A DNA stretch of 64,000 nucleotides from Reichenbachiella carrageenanivorans. GTDB taxonomy: Bacteria > Bacteroidota > Bacteroidia > Cytophagales > Cyclobacteriaceae. Position numbers and translations under genes: made by a program. Location: positions 4,001,501 to 4,065,500 of the forward strand of contig NZ_CP106735.1 of assembly GCF_025639805.1 (NCBI RefSeq), given 5' to 3'. How positions within the stretch are numbered: position 1 is the stretch's first letter; the number at the start of each line of letters is the position of its first letter. Of the stretch, positions 31,836 to 41,010 are shown in pieces. The notes under the pieces are model-generated. The model did no database searches, was not told where the DNA came from, and saw only the letters and a program-made list of their open reading frames with translations.

Positions 31836-34037
31836 ATGGCGCAGTCTATCCACACCCTTCTCCTCACTCCTCCCTTTACACAACTCAACACGCCCTATCC
31901 TGCCACGGCTTATCTTAAAGGGTTTCTCAATACCATTGATGCACCTGCTTCTCAGGCAGATTTAGGAATCGAAGTCATCCTGGCTTTATTTACCCGCAAG
32001 GGCATTCAAAGACTATTTCAAAAAATAAACGAAGGGCGATTTCAGCTTGGCGCTAATGAAAACCGCATGGTAAGCCTACAGGAAACCTATCTATCCACCA
32101 TCGAACCTGTCATTGCTTTCTTGCAAAACAAAAACCCGACACTCGCCTACTCCATTTCCGAACGAGACTATCTGCCCGAAGCCTCCCGGTTTGATCAAAT
32201 CGATGATCTCGAATGGGCCTTTGGCAATCTCGGCATTCAGGATAAAGCCCGACACTTGGCCACGCTCTACCTCGAAGATCTGGCCGATTTGATTAAAAAC
32301 ACAATCGATCCATTTTTTGGCTTCAGTCGCTATGCCGAACGCCTTAGTTTGTCCGCAGAATCTTTCGATCCACTTTACGAATCGCTCAATGCAGCACCGT
32401 CTTTTATCGACGAAATTTTATTCGATTGCTTAGCACAAAAACTTACCACCGTTCAACCAGGGCTAGTTTGCTTGTCTGTCCCGTTTCCGGGAAACCTATA
32501 CGGCGCACTCCGCTGTGGGCAATACTTAAAACAGCACCACCCGGGTATCAAAATAGCCATGGGTGGTGGGTATCCCAATACCGAACTGCGCTCCCTAAAA
32601 GACAGCAGACTATTCGAATTCATAGACTACATCACCCTCGACGATGGCGAGCGCCCCATCCAATTGCTACTCGATCACCTCTCTAGACAGATCGGCCAAA
32701 CCAAACTGAAAAGAACGCTCCTGCTACTAGACGGTCATGTGACCTATGTCAATGGTGCCTCCCAACCCGACGTGACTTTTAGCCAAACAGGCACACCCGA
32801 CTACGCCGGTATGGCATTGGATCAGTACCTATCCGTGATCGAAATCACCAACCCCATGCACCGGCTGTGGAGCGATGGCCGATGGAACAAACTTACCATG
32901 GCACACGGTTGCTACTGGAAAAAGTGCACCTTTTGTGACATCTCGTTGGATTATATTAAAAACTACGAACCTGTAAGTGCTGCCATTATTTGCGATCGTA
33001 TGGAAGCCCAAATTCAACAAACGGGAGAAACAGGCTTTCATTTTGTAGACGAAGCCGCACCGCCCGCGCTCATGCGAGAGGTCGCCATCGAAATTCTCCG
33101 CCGCCAGCTCAAAGTGAGCTGGTGGACAAATATTCGCTTCGAAAAACGGTTCACTCCAGATTTGTGTCGATTACTTAAAGCCTCTGGTTGTATCGCCGTA
33201 TCTGGCGGACTGGAAGTGGCCTCTGATCGATTGCTAGAGAAAATCCAAAAGGGAGTCACTGTAGCTCAAGTAGCTCAGGTCACAGACAATTTCACCGCCA
33301 GTGGCATCATGGTACATGCTTACCTGATGTACGGATTCCCTACGCAGACAGAACAAGAAACGATCGATTCGTTAGAAATGGTTCGCCAACTCTTTGAACT
33401 GGGAGTCATTCAGTCCGCTTTTTGGCATCAATTTGCCATGACGGCACACAGTCCCGTAGGAATGACTCCAGAAGCATTTGGTGCCAAAGCACTCATCGCA
33501 GCTGGCGATTTTGCCCACAACGACATCCCACATGAAGACCTGGAAGGCGCCGACCATGCGCTATTTAGTGAAGGTTTAAGAAAATCACTCTTCAATTACA
33601 TGCATGGGGCTTGCTTAGATTTCCCACTACAGGAATGGTTTGATTTCGAAATCCCAGAAACAACTATATCTCCATTTGAAATAGAAATGGCCATCCAAAA
33701 CAATCCTGGTACACCTATTTCCAATAGTTCAAAATTGGTCTGGCTTCATGCCAATCCACAGATTAGTTTTTATTCTAAAAAACAAAAAGGAAAAACTCAA
33801 ACACGATGCAAGTTTGTAATCCATACGCATCAATCTACAGAAGAAGCTATTTTCAACCAAGCCCAAGGGCAAAGTCTAAAAGTCACATTCGAAAAACTGA
33901 CAGTCAAGCGAGGCACACCCATCACCCTAGCGGAGTTTAAAACCATCTATGAACAAGAAGGGTCAGAAAGTTTTGATAAACTCACCAAAAGCCAAGGCTG
34001 GCAAACCCTTAGAAAAGTGGGTTTATTGATGGTTTAA
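31836..34037 (+). CDS. B12-binding-type radical SAM protein, CX4CX2C cluster motif
   Basis: The 733-residue protein has a cobalamin-type Rossmann domain (about residues 200-285; LSVPFPGN, GIKIAMGGGYP) without the DxHxxG motif, as in class B radical SAM enzymes. A radical SAM core follows. The cluster Cys are C359, C364 and C367 in CYWKKCTFC, so the spacing is CX4CX2C rather than the usual CX3CX2C. The core includes SGGLEVASDR and the strand HAYLMYGFPT. About 170 residues of C-terminal extension (after ~560) contain no motif I know. The substrate, and whether the protein methylates, cannot be told from sequence. Gene neighbours give no pathway hint, and the promoter suggests a nearly leaderless transcript. 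Confidence 0.85.
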   Translation: MAQSIHTLLLTPPFTQLNTPYPATAYLKGFLNTIDAPASQADLGIEVILALFTRKGIQRLFQKINEGRFQLGANENRMVSLQETYLSTIEPVIAFLQNKNPTLAYSISERDYLPEASRFDQIDDLEWAFGNLGIQDKARHLATLYLEDLADLIKNTIDPFFGFSRYAERLSLSAESFDPLYESLNAAPSFIDEILFDCLAQKLTTVQPGLVCLSVPFPGNLYGALRCGQYLKQHHPGIKIAMGGGYPNTELRSLKDSRLFEFIDYITLDDGERPIQLLLDHLSRQIGQTKLKRTLLLLDGHVTYVNGASQPDVTFSQTGTPDYAGMALDQYLSVIEITNPMHRLWSDGRWNKLTMAHGCYWKKCTFCDISLDYIKNYEPVSAAIICDRMEAQIQQTGETGFHFVDEAAPPALMREVAIEILRRQLKVSWWTNIRFEKRFTPDLCRLLKASGCIAVSGGLEVASDRLLEKIQKGVTVAQVAQVTDNFTASGIMVHAYLMYGFPTQTEQETIDSLEMVRQLFELGVIQSAFWHQFAMTAHSPVGMTPEAFGAKALIAAGDFAHNDIPHEDLEGADHALFSEGLRKSLFNYMHGACLDFPLQEWFDFEIPETTISPFEIEMAIQNNPGTPISNSSKLVWLHANPQISFYSKKQKGKTQTRCKFVIHTHQSTEEAIFNQAQGQSLKVTFEKLTVKRGTPITLAEFKTIYEQEGSESFDKLTKSQGWQTLRKVGLLMV

Positions 34038-34087
34038 GATAAAAAAGAGGGTTGATCTAAAGGGTACATTTCAAGTAATGTAGCATT

Positions 34088-34123
34088 AAAAAAAAACCAA
34101 AACCCGGCGTCACCGGGTTTTGG
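34088..34123 (-). terminator. terminator of the histidine-phosphatase gene, shared between convergent genes
   Basis: A perfect 11-bp stem CCAAAACCCGG/CCGGGTTTTGG with loop CGTCA (34097-34123). On the minus strand the stem is followed by a run of T (A run at 34088-34096 on plus), so it ends the minus-strand gene. It may also stop the radical SAM transcript from the other side. Confidence 0.9.
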
Positions 34124-34252
34124 GCTTAGTTAGCATTTTTAAAGACAGAACGTCTCGCCTACTTGCCGTGCCAACCGTTCAAGGACGGCTTCGGATATAG
34201 AAGTTAACAAATTCTGAGATGAAGTACAACGAAAACCGTTTTTATGATTTCA

Positions 34253-34870
34253 TCATGAGGGTAGATGAGCTGTACAGCCATGTTTTACGATTCTATATTG
34301 ACCGCCAGTGTATTGCATTTGATACAAACATAGGTTGGCATGCTCAAAGACATCCATCCGTTCCAAAGGATAATTAAGCATCCAACACACCAGCATGCGC
34401 ATGGCGCGTCCATGGGTAGCAATTAATATATGTTCTTCGTCTTCATTGGCCATGATGTACTTCATGGCTTCCTTCTGACGAACCACTACTTCCAAAGGCG
34501 ACTCTCCTCCTCCCACAGTCATATCCAGCGCTCCATTGGCCCAGCCTGCAATCGTATCCAAATAGATTTGATGCATCACAGGATCATAAGGGCGCCCCTC
34601 ATGTTTGCCCCAACTGATCTCGTCTAAGCCACTATGTGACTCGTAAGGAATCCCCAAATCGATAAACTGTTGTACAGATTCTTGCGTACGCTTCAGAGCC
34701 GACACATATATTTTGTCAAATGGCACATCCTTGTAGGCGTCGAAAAAAGCCTGCGCTTGCTGCTGTCCCGTTTCATTGATAGAAGAATTGATACCTCGTC
34801 CTTGTACTTTATTTTCAAGGTTGAAATTAGTCTGACCATGCCGGATGATGTATATATTTTTGGTTTTCAA
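34253..34870 (-). CDS. histidine phosphatase (phosphoglycerate mutase-like)
   Basis: The 205-residue protein has the RHG motif at residues 10-12 (IIRHGQTN), whose His is transiently phosphorylated, the LxExxxGxxEG-like block (LDEISWGKHEG) and the second His in ATHGRA. That is the histidine phosphatase superfamily; the substrate could be 3-phosphoglycerate-like, a cobalamin intermediate or another phosphomonoester. Translation probably starts at TTG (34870), since the family-typical start follows directly and no ATG lies upstream in frame. It is divergent from the menaquinone cluster (57 bases between). The convergent neighbour on the other side is the radical SAM gene. Confidence 0.9.
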   Translation of the reverse strand: MKTKNIYIIRHGQTNFNLENKVQGRGINSSINETGQQQAQAFFDAYKDVPFDKIYVSALKRTQESVQQFIDLGIPYESHSGLDEISWGKHEGRPYDPVMHQIYLDTIAGWANGALDMTVGGGESPLEVVVRQKEAMKYIMANEDEEHILIATHGRAMRMLVCWMLNYPLERMDVFEHANLCLYQMQYTGGQYRIVKHGCTAHLPS

Positions 34871-34926
34871 GCGAATTGTCTTTTTGTTTGTAACAGGTGA
34901 ATATAACCCCGTAATTGAAAGAAAAA

Positions 34927-35346
34927 ATGTTCCTCCCCACGTTTACCCTCGAAGGTATAAATGCCTTCTCAAAAAACACAATGGTTGACCGTATTGGTAT
35001 AGAATTTACCGAAATCGGAGAAGACTTTGTGAAAGCCACCATGCCAGTAGACGAACGTACAGTACAACCACTCCGACTGCTACATGGAGGGGCTTCTGTA
35101 ACGCTTGCCGAAACACTGGGCAGTGTAGCTGCCACCATGACTGTAGACCCTAACAAACAGTACTGCGTAGGATTGGAAATCAATGCCAACCACATCAAAA
35201 GTGCTAAAAGTGGTATCGTAGAAGGCATAGCCCATCCGCTACACATAGGTAAAAAAACGCAAGTATGGGAAATCAAAATCACCAATGAAGAAAAACAATT
35301 GATTTGCGTAAGCAGAATAACCATGGCCGTGATTGATAAAAAATAA
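34927..35346 (+). CDS. menI: hotdog-fold thioesterase, probable DHNA-CoA hydrolase
   Basis: The protein (139 residues) is a PaaI/YbgC-type hotdog thioesterase: the pattern LLHGGASVTLAETLGS and later NANHIKSAKSG is the family core, where the Glu in the LAE motif is the usual catalytic residue. Because the gene sits at the head of menF-menD-menB, the most likely job is hydrolysis of 1,4-dihydroxy-2-naphthoyl-CoA in menaquinone synthesis. The ATG at 34927 gives a family-typical start; an in-frame TTG at 34915 would add four residues. The stop TAA shares a base with the menF ATG at 35346, so translation is probably coupled. The role is inferred from context. Confidence 0.82.
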   Translation: MFLPTFTLEGINAFSKNTMVDRIGIEFTEIGEDFVKATMPVDERTVQPLRLLHGGASVTLAETLGSVAATMTVDPNKQYCVGLEINANHIKSAKSGIVEGIAHPLHIGKKTQVWEIKITNEEKQLICVSRITMAVIDKK

Positions 35347-36564
35347 TGGAATCGAGTAAACAAACTGCAAGTCAAAAACCAACTACTGCTTTTTTAGATA
35401 AAATCGAGCGTTTATTTAATACTGGTATTAAAATGGATTTGCCTTTTGCTATCTGGAGAAATCCCAAAGAGCAGATCATTCATGCCACATTGCAACTCGA
35501 TCAAGAAAGCGATATTCCCGAAGAAATAGAACATGCTCCCACTGGTTTTTTGGTTCATCCTTTTCAAAAAACAGACGCTCATCAAGCACGGTTTATCAAA
35601 TCGGATGTGCTGCTAGACAGCGAGCTAAACGAAGTACTACTCAGTTCCAGGGTTCAACGACAAAGACGGTAAGTTTGACCAGCTAATCAAGCATTTAGCT
35701 TCTTTTAGTGAAAAGGATGACTTTGACTACCGCGACTTTCTAGCTTCGCCTGTCAATTTCAAATCGTCCAAGGATCATTTTCTTACATTGGTAGAAAACT
35801 GTAAGGCCTCGATCACTGACGGCTACTACCAAAAAATAGTACCCTCAAGAAGAGAAAAGTTCCGAACAGACAAAAGTTTTCACCCAGTAAAAGAACTAGT
35901 CAAACTCTGCGAAGCTTACGAAAATGCTTTCGTATCGCTGGTTTACCTCCCTAATCAAGGGCTTTGGCTTGGTGCAACACCAGAACTACTCATTTCGGTA
36001 GATGAAGACCAAAATTTTGAAACCATTTCTCTAGCAGGCACTCAAGAGATCCAGCCAGCGTTTGAGTTATCTCAAGCCAGTTGGATGCAAAAAGAGATAG
36101 AAGAACAAGCGCTAGTCAGTCGATACATTATCAACTGTTTTAAAAAAATCCGCTTACGAGAATATGAAGAATACGGCCCAAAAACAGTAAAAGCAGGCAA
36201 CCTCATCCACCTCAAAACCTCTTATAAGGTAAACATGAAAGAGGTGAATTTCCCACAACTAGGTAGTGTTATGCTCGACTTGCTGCACCCTACTTCAGCC
36301 GTATGTGGCATGCCTATGCTTCCTGCTGCCAAATTTCTTCAAGAAAACGAAAACTACGACCGTGAGTACTACAGCGGCTATTTGGGGCCGATCAACTACG
36401 AAGGTGCGACCGCACTTTATGTCAACTTGCGCTGTGCAAAAATCTATAAGCACGACATGATCTTGTTTGCAGGCGCAGGTGTCACCGAAGACAGTGATCC
36501 TGAAAAAGAATGGATGGAAACAGAAATCAAATTTCAAACCTTGCTCAATATCATCCAAGCCTAA
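35346..36564 (+). pseudogene. menF: isochorismate synthase, broken by one frameshift
   Basis: The enzyme turns chorismate into isochorismate, the first step of menaquinone synthesis. The N-terminal part starts at 35346, reads through LDKIERLF and ends at a stop at 35670-35672. The rest of the protein (from about 35650) continues one frame later with the intact chorismate-binding core: WLGATPELL, SLAGTQE, EEQALVSRYI, TSAVCGMP and AGAGVTEDSDPEKEW. The frames overlap between 35617 and 35669, and loss of one C in TTCCAGGG (35645-35652) would give a smooth SSGFNDKDGKF join. All catalytic parts look intact, so this is a recent mutation or a sequencing error. It overlaps menI by one base and menD follows 3 bp later. 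No slippery heptamer is present at the junction. Confidence 0.85.
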
Positions 36565-36567
36565 CGC

Positions 36568-38241
36568 ATGAATTTACAACCTGTATTTGATCTTGTGCAA
36601 CTTTGCCACCTCAAGGGGATCCAACACGCCGTGATATCCCCTGGCTCGCGCAATGCCGCACTCACCATTGCTTTTGCAAGACATCCAGAGATCAAATGCT
36701 ATAGCGTACCCGACGAACGCTCCGCAGCGTTTATTGCACTTGGAATCAGTCTAAAAAGCCAGCTACCCACCGTATTGATCTGTACCTCTGGTTCTGCTGC
36801 CCTCAACTACGCCCCTGCCGTAGCCGAAGCCTTTTTCAACCAAGTCCCCCTACTCATACTCTCTGCTGATCGCCCCCCCGAATGGATCGGGCAACGCGAC
36901 GGACAAACGATCTTTCAGGAAAATCTATTTGGCCGGCATGTCAAAGCAGCATACGTCTTTCCTTCACTAGAGAATAATGAATCAGCTAGACAAGCAGGGC
37001 ACACGATGATCAACGAAGCGATCAATACAAGTCTATCTGAAGATAAAGGGCCTGTACATATCAACATTCCCTTCCGGGAACCCTTTTATCCTGAGACTGG
37101 CACTTTGTATGGGTCTCAAGAAAGTTTACCCGTCATCCCTCCTACATCAAATCAATCTCTCAACTGGAAAGAGGGCATAGATAGTATTTGCCATTACACT
37201 AAAATCCTGATCGTAGTAGGGCAATCGGCCAAATCAGAAGAGATCAGTGCAGCACTCAGCCTGCTGTCTATCAAATACCATCTCACAGTGATAGCCGATG
37301 TCATATCCAACGGCCATGACGTAGCAGGAGTCATATCTAGTCAGGATATTTTCCTCAAAAACCTAGGCAACGAAAGTTTACAGCCTGATTTACTTATCAC
37401 TATTGGACTGTCTGTGATTAGCAAAAACTTGAAAATATTTTTGCGAACGCACAAGCCAAAAGCGCATTGGCATGTTCGGAACGAATCCATCTCACCAGAC
37501 ACCTATTTGGCTCTGAGCCAACACATCAAAGCGGATGCTTTACCTTTTTTACATGAGTTGCCCAAATACTTGAGAGCCAGTGCAAACCAGCGCGACTTTC
37601 AAGCAGCTTGGCAGGCAGTAAACACCAAGACCAAAGCACACATTAAAAACTATACGTCTCAGTCGTTTTCGGATTTCAACGGATACAAAAGAGTACTCCT
37701 CGCACTTCCTGATGGGTCAGACCTACACCTCGCCAACAGCATGGCCGTACGCTATGCTAATACCATTGGCCTAGCGCCAAATAAAGACATAGAGGTATAC
37801 TGTAATCGTGGCACAAGTGGTATAGACGGCTCTAACAGCACGGCTATAGGCACGGCTCTAATGAGCGATCGCCCCACCTATTTACTCACGGGCGACATGG
37901 CTTTTCTATACGATCGCAATGCCTTTTGGCACAATCACCTACCCGACCACCTGCACATCGTAGTGTTCAACAACCAGGGCGGGGGTATTTTTCGTATGAT
38001 CGATGGACCTTCGCAGCAGCCCGAGCTAAAAGAATATTTTGAGACGCATCAGCAAAGAGACGCCAAGTGGCTCGCTCAAGAATTTGACTTTGAGTACACG
38101 GCTTGCGCCAATCACGAAGCCCTTGAAAAGGCACTTCCTGGGTTTATGAAACCAGGCAAAAGGAACCTCTTAGAAATTTTTACGGATGCAGAAGAAAGTA
38201 AACAAGCCTACAAAGAATTATTTAGGAAACTAACCGATTGA
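36568..38241 (+). CDS. menD: SEPHCHC synthase, menaquinone pathway
   Basis: This thiamin-diphosphate enzyme adds a succinyl semialdehyde unit from 2-oxoglutarate to isochorismate. The pattern of MenD is plain: the SPGSRNA block near the N-terminus, [11 protein letters not shown] with the catalytic Glu region, [13 protein letters not shown], the SADRPPEW and DGQTI blocks, and a C-terminal ThDP-binding region with [27 protein letters not shown] and NNQGGGIF. The length of 557 residues is that of the family. It follows menF by 3 bp and is followed by menB after 40 bp, so one operon is likely. Nothing odd is seen in it, apart from depending on a frameshifted menF for its substrate. Confidence 0.96.
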   Translation: MNLQPVFDLVQLCHLKGIQHAVISPGSRNAALTIAFARHPEIKCYSVPDERSAAFIALGISLKSQLPTVLICTSGSAALNYAPAVAEAFFNQVPLLILSADRPPEWIGQRDGQTIFQENLFGRHVKAAYVFPSLENNESARQAGHTMINEAINTSLSEDKGPVHINIPFREPFYPETGTLYGSQESLPVIPPTSNQSLNWKEGIDSICHYTKILIVVGQSAKSEEISAALSLLSIKYHLTVIADVISNGHDVAGVISSQDIFLKNLGNESLQPDLLITIGLSVISKNLKIFLRTHKPKAHWHVRNESISPDTYLALSQHIKADALPFLHELPKYLRASANQRDFQAAWQAVNTKTKAHIKNYTSQSFSDFNGYKRVLLALPDGSDLHLANSMAVRYANTIGLAPNKDIEVYCNRGTSGIDGSNSTAIGTALMSDRPTYLLTGDMAFLYDRNAFWHNHLPDHLHIVVFNNQGGGIFRMIDGPSQQPELKEYFETHQQRDAKWLAQEFDFEYTACANHEALEKALPGFMKPGKRNLLEIFTDAEESKQAYKELFRKLTD

Positions 38242-38281
38242 TCAAATAGCCACTTATTTTTGGCTTCAAATTTTCAAACAT

Positions 38282-39106
38282 ATGAGTACAACATTCGACT
38301 GGAAACCAATCAAAGAATATTCGGATATCAAATTCGAATTCTTCGAAGGTATTGCAAAAATCACCATCAACAGACCTGAGGTATACAATGCCTTCAGACC
38401 AGAAACCAACAATCAAATGCTGGAAGCCATGGATATCTGTCGTGAACGCACAGATATCAATGTAGTGGTGTTTACCGGAGCTGGAGACAAAGCCTTTTGT
38501 TCTGGCGGAGACCAAAATGTAAAAGGCGTTGGTGGATACATCGGTGAAGATGGCGTACCAAGACTCAATGTGCTGGATCTACACAAAAAAATAAGATCGT
38601 TGCCTAAACCTGTAATTGCTATGGTCAACGGCTACGCTATAGGTGGCGGCCATGTTTTACATGTAGTTTGTGATCTCACAATTGCCTCAGACAATGCGAG
38701 ATTCGGGCAAACAGGCCCAAAAGTGGGAAGCTTCGACGGTGGATTTGGCTCTTCCTATCTAGCCAGACACGTAGGCCAGAAAAAAGCCAGAGAAATTTGG
38801 TTCTTGTGCGAGCAGTACACGGCCGACGAAGCCGAAAAAATGGGTATGGTAAACAAAGTAGTACCACTAGATCAGCTAGAAGCCACTACTGTGGAATGGT
38901 GCCGCACGATCATGAAGCGTAGCCCTCTGGCCATACGCATGATCAAGCGCAGCCTCAACGCCGAACTGGATGGTCAGCATGGCTTGATGGAAATGGCGGG
39001 TGATGCCACCCTGATGTATTACCTAATGGAAGAAGCACAAGAAGGCAAACATGCTTTTCTCGAAAAAAGAGACCCTGATTTCGACAAATTCCCTAAGTTT
39101 CCTTAA
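38282..39106 (+). CDS. menB: 1,4-dihydroxy-2-naphthoyl-CoA synthase
   Basis: This crotonase-fold enzyme closes the second ring of menaquinone by cyclising o-succinylbenzoyl-CoA. MenB traits are present: FCSGGDQ, a Gly-rich oxyanion loop ([12 protein letters not shown]), the [11 protein letters not shown] loop that distinguishes MenB from other crotonases, and the C-terminal ending [13 protein letters not shown]. Length 274 residues is typical. It is 40 bp behind menD and probably cotranscribed with it. The genes menA, menC, menE and menH are not in this window, so they must lie elsewhere if the pathway is complete. Confidence 0.96.
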   Translation: MSTTFDWKPIKEYSDIKFEFFEGIAKITINRPEVYNAFRPETNNQMLEAMDICRERTDINVVVFTGAGDKAFCSGGDQNVKGVGGYIGEDGVPRLNVLDLHKKIRSLPKPVIAMVNGYAIGGGHVLHVVCDLTIASDNARFGQTGPKVGSFDGGFGSSYLARHVGQKKAREIWFLCEQYTADEAEKMGMVNKVVPLDQLEATTVEWCRTIMKRSPLAIRMIKRSLNAELDGQHGLMEMAGDATLMYYLMEEAQEGKHAFLEKRDPDFDKFPKFP

Positions 39107-39109
39107 AAT

Positions 39110-39661
39110 ATGAAAGTAGTCTACTGGTTCATCATTCTATTACTTATATCATCTTGTTCTACACCCAAGGTGATCAAGTATCTGAATGATGAATTGGACT
39201 ACAGTCAGTATCATACCTACCGGCTGATCAATTACAAAAGTGATGACAAGTCTTATTCGCAAGAAGGACTTGCTTTTTTTACGCAAGTAGAAGAGGCCAT
39301 CACTCAAAACATGACAGCCAAAGGATATGAAAAAGCAAACAAACCAGACCTGATCGCCAGATACGAAATCATATCGACTACTGCCTCCAGTTCTAATAGC
39401 AACAACAACTACTACGACCCATACAGTTACTACCAGCCCTACTATGCCCCTACTTTTTACGAAACAAGTAAATTCACGGAAGGTGTAATCTTAATCGAAC
39501 TCAGGGATCGTAAGCAAAAAAAACTGGTATGGCAAGGCAGCCTAGATCTCAAATACACCAAACGCATAGAAGCGCATCTAGCGATATTAGAATCTATCAA
39601 TAAAATATTTAAGACCTATCCTTATCTGGCAGGAGCAAATGAAGCACAGCCTGAGCAATAA
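39110..39661 (+). CDS. DUF4136-type lipoprotein
   Basis: A 183-residue lipoprotein with lipobox ISSC (Cys 16) behind a hydrophobic N-terminal stretch. The middle contains a pattern seen in DUF4136 proteins: DYSQYHTYRL, KPDLIARYEI and the ILIELRDRKQKKLVWQG strand. A low-complexity Ser/Asn/Tyr stretch (about residues 97-120) separates the halves. DUF4136 members are outer-membrane-associated and of unknown function. The gene starts 4 bases after the menB stop, so it appears to ride on the menaquinone transcript, but a link to menaquinone is not implied by the family. It converges with the NlpC/P60 gene, with 26 bases between. Confidence 0.82.
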   Translation: MKVVYWFIILLLISSCSTPKVIKYLNDELDYSQYHTYRLINYKSDDKSYSQEGLAFFTQVEEAITQNMTAKGYEKANKPDLIARYEIISTTASSSNSNNNYYDPYSYYQPYYAPTFYETSKFTEGVILIELRDRKQKKLVWQGSLDLKYTKRIEAHLAILESINKIFKTYPYLAGANEAQPEQ

Positions 39662-39687
39662 AGTGCAAGCGATCTATTGGAGGCCTG

Positions 39688-40872
39688 CTAAAAAAGCTCT
39701 ACTCTCCCCTTCAGTTGCTCAATATTTCCCTCTAAATGATTTAAATACCTTCGACTACCTAGGTAACGATTTTTGTTGAATTCATCATAATTGAGAGCAG
39801 CAGGATCGATAGAACTGATGCGTACGCGCTCAGAAGCATGAATAAATTCGCCCGCACCCAGCCAAAGGCCTACGTGAGTAATTCGTTGCTTGGAGCTATC
39901 TGTGGCAGGTTTGCCAAAGAATAACAAATCTCCTTTTTTCAATTCTTCAAAAGTTCGTTCTAAATCTACCGCAATACCAGCATTTACCTGCTGTGAAGCG
40001 TCTCTCGGAATCACCAAGCCATTCATCAAATAAACAGTTTTGGTAAAACCACTGCAATCCATGGCTTTGGCTGAAGTGCCTCCCCACAAGTAAGGCGTTC
40101 CCATCAGTTGTCGCGCATAGTACTCCATCAAATAACCTGAAGGTTTTAGTTCGTTTAACCAATTTTGATAATCTTTCACCTCATCAGCACTCACATATCC
40201 GAATCTACCATCAGGAAACCTTACTCGTATCAGTTTATCTACTTGCCCCTCTTTCATCAGCACATTGCCCAGAACCAAATCCGAAAGCACCGTTTTCTGT
40301 TTGCTATCGAAATAAGCCTTAGTGGCAACTGTAGTCACTATCACTTTATTAGCGGCTTGCCACTCTTGCAGTTCAGTGTTCGTTTTCAGCGCTACTCCAC
40401 CATGATCTACCCAAGCGATATAATCATCGGGCGTCTGCACATAATACCACTCTTCTGTGATTTTGAGCACTTTCAACACTGTACCCAAAATAGCTTGCGT
40501 GGCCAATTCAGCCGAATGCTTAGGTTGGGTTCTCAGGTTAGCAACCGAATTGGTAACTATAGCGTACTCGTGTTTCAGCGTAGACTCATCGGGCAAGGTA
40601 TTGACTTGATTAACCAACTGGATGCCCTGTGCCCCCAATATATTCATAAAAGTAGCCAAAGCCCTGTACTGATCTGTTTGTCCAGCAAGCAACAACCGAT
40701 TGCCTTCTTGGCTAATCTGAATATCAAACAAAGCCACACGACTATCAGGTGCATATTGTTGTTTGATACTATCTCTGGAGACCAATGCTTGATCTAGTAT
40801 TTTAGAAGATTGGTTTTGCTGGCAAGCAAAAGCCGAAAGAAAAATAAGGACAAAAAGTAATCGATGAATCAT
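39688..40872 (-). CDS. NlpC/P60 (C40) peptidase lipoprotein with SH3-like domains
   Basis: The 394-residue protein is probably a cell-wall endopeptidase that cleaves peptidoglycan stem peptides. It has a lipobox ending AFAC (Cys 17). A BON-like N-terminal segment and two SH3-like repeats (VANLRTQPKHSAE; GNVLMKEGQ) precede the catalytic domain. The catalytic residues of the C40 family are C273 (AMDCSGF), H333 (ITHVGLWLG) and H345 (FIHASE). The WGGTS block before the Cys is family-typical. A good -7 box (40906-40913) lies upstream on the same strand. The long antisense frame at 40165-40797 is a shadow. Confidence 0.93.
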   Translation of the reverse strand: MIHRLLFVLIFLSAFACQQNQSSKILDQALVSRDSIKQQYAPDSRVALFDIQISQEGNRLLLAGQTDQYRALATFMNILGAQGIQLVNQVNTLPDESTLKHEYAIVTNSVANLRTQPKHSAELATQAILGTVLKVLKITEEWYYVQTPDDYIAWVDHGGVALKTNTELQEWQAANKVIVTTVATKAYFDSKQKTVLSDLVLGNVLMKEGQVDKLIRVRFPDGRFGYVSADEVKDYQNWLNELKPSGYLMEYYARQLMGTPYLWGGTSAKAMDCSGFTKTVYLMNGLVIPRDASQQVNAGIAVDLERTFEELKKGDLLFFGKPATDSSKQRITHVGLWLGAGEFIHASERVRISSIDPAALNYDEFNKNRYLGSRRYLNHLEGNIEQLKGRVELF

Positions 40873-40905
40873 ATATGGGTCTATTTTGGATCAGACGCTA
40901 ATCTA

Positions 40906-40913
40906 CAAAAATA
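40906..40913 (-). promoter_or_regulatory. -7 box of the NlpC/P60 gene promoter
   Basis: Read on the minus strand, TATTTTTG fits TAnnTTTG and lies about 33 bases before the start codon at 40872. A weak TTC stands where a TTG -33 box would be. Confidence 0.5.
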
Positions 40914-40959
40914 ATCGTTTCAGCATTTGTTGAAGTGTATAATAAATAGGGCAATCAAA

Positions 40960-40990
40960 TTGCTTTGCAGAAGGCCGATTCTTAGTTTTG
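40960..40990 (+). promoter_or_regulatory. promoter of hisS
   Basis: TTG (40960-40962), 20 bases, then TAGTTTTG (40983-40990), an exact TAnnTTTG box. The start codon follows 20 bases later. Confidence 0.65.
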
Positions 40991-41010
40991 CGACAAACAA
41001 TTACTATCAA

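Noticed and set aside
34827..35375. 182-codon minus-strand frame opposite the hotdog thioesterase
   Set aside because: It covers the divergent promoter region and the thioesterase, whose own family pattern is clear.
35617..35672. Programmed ribosomal frameshift in menF
   Set aside because: No slippery heptamer or stimulatory hairpin is visible at the junction, and a single-base difference explains the break.
40165..40797. 210-codon plus-strand frame opposite the NlpC/P60 gene
   Set aside because: The minus-strand gene has a lipobox, SH3-like parts and the complete catalytic triad; the opposite frame has no domain pattern.
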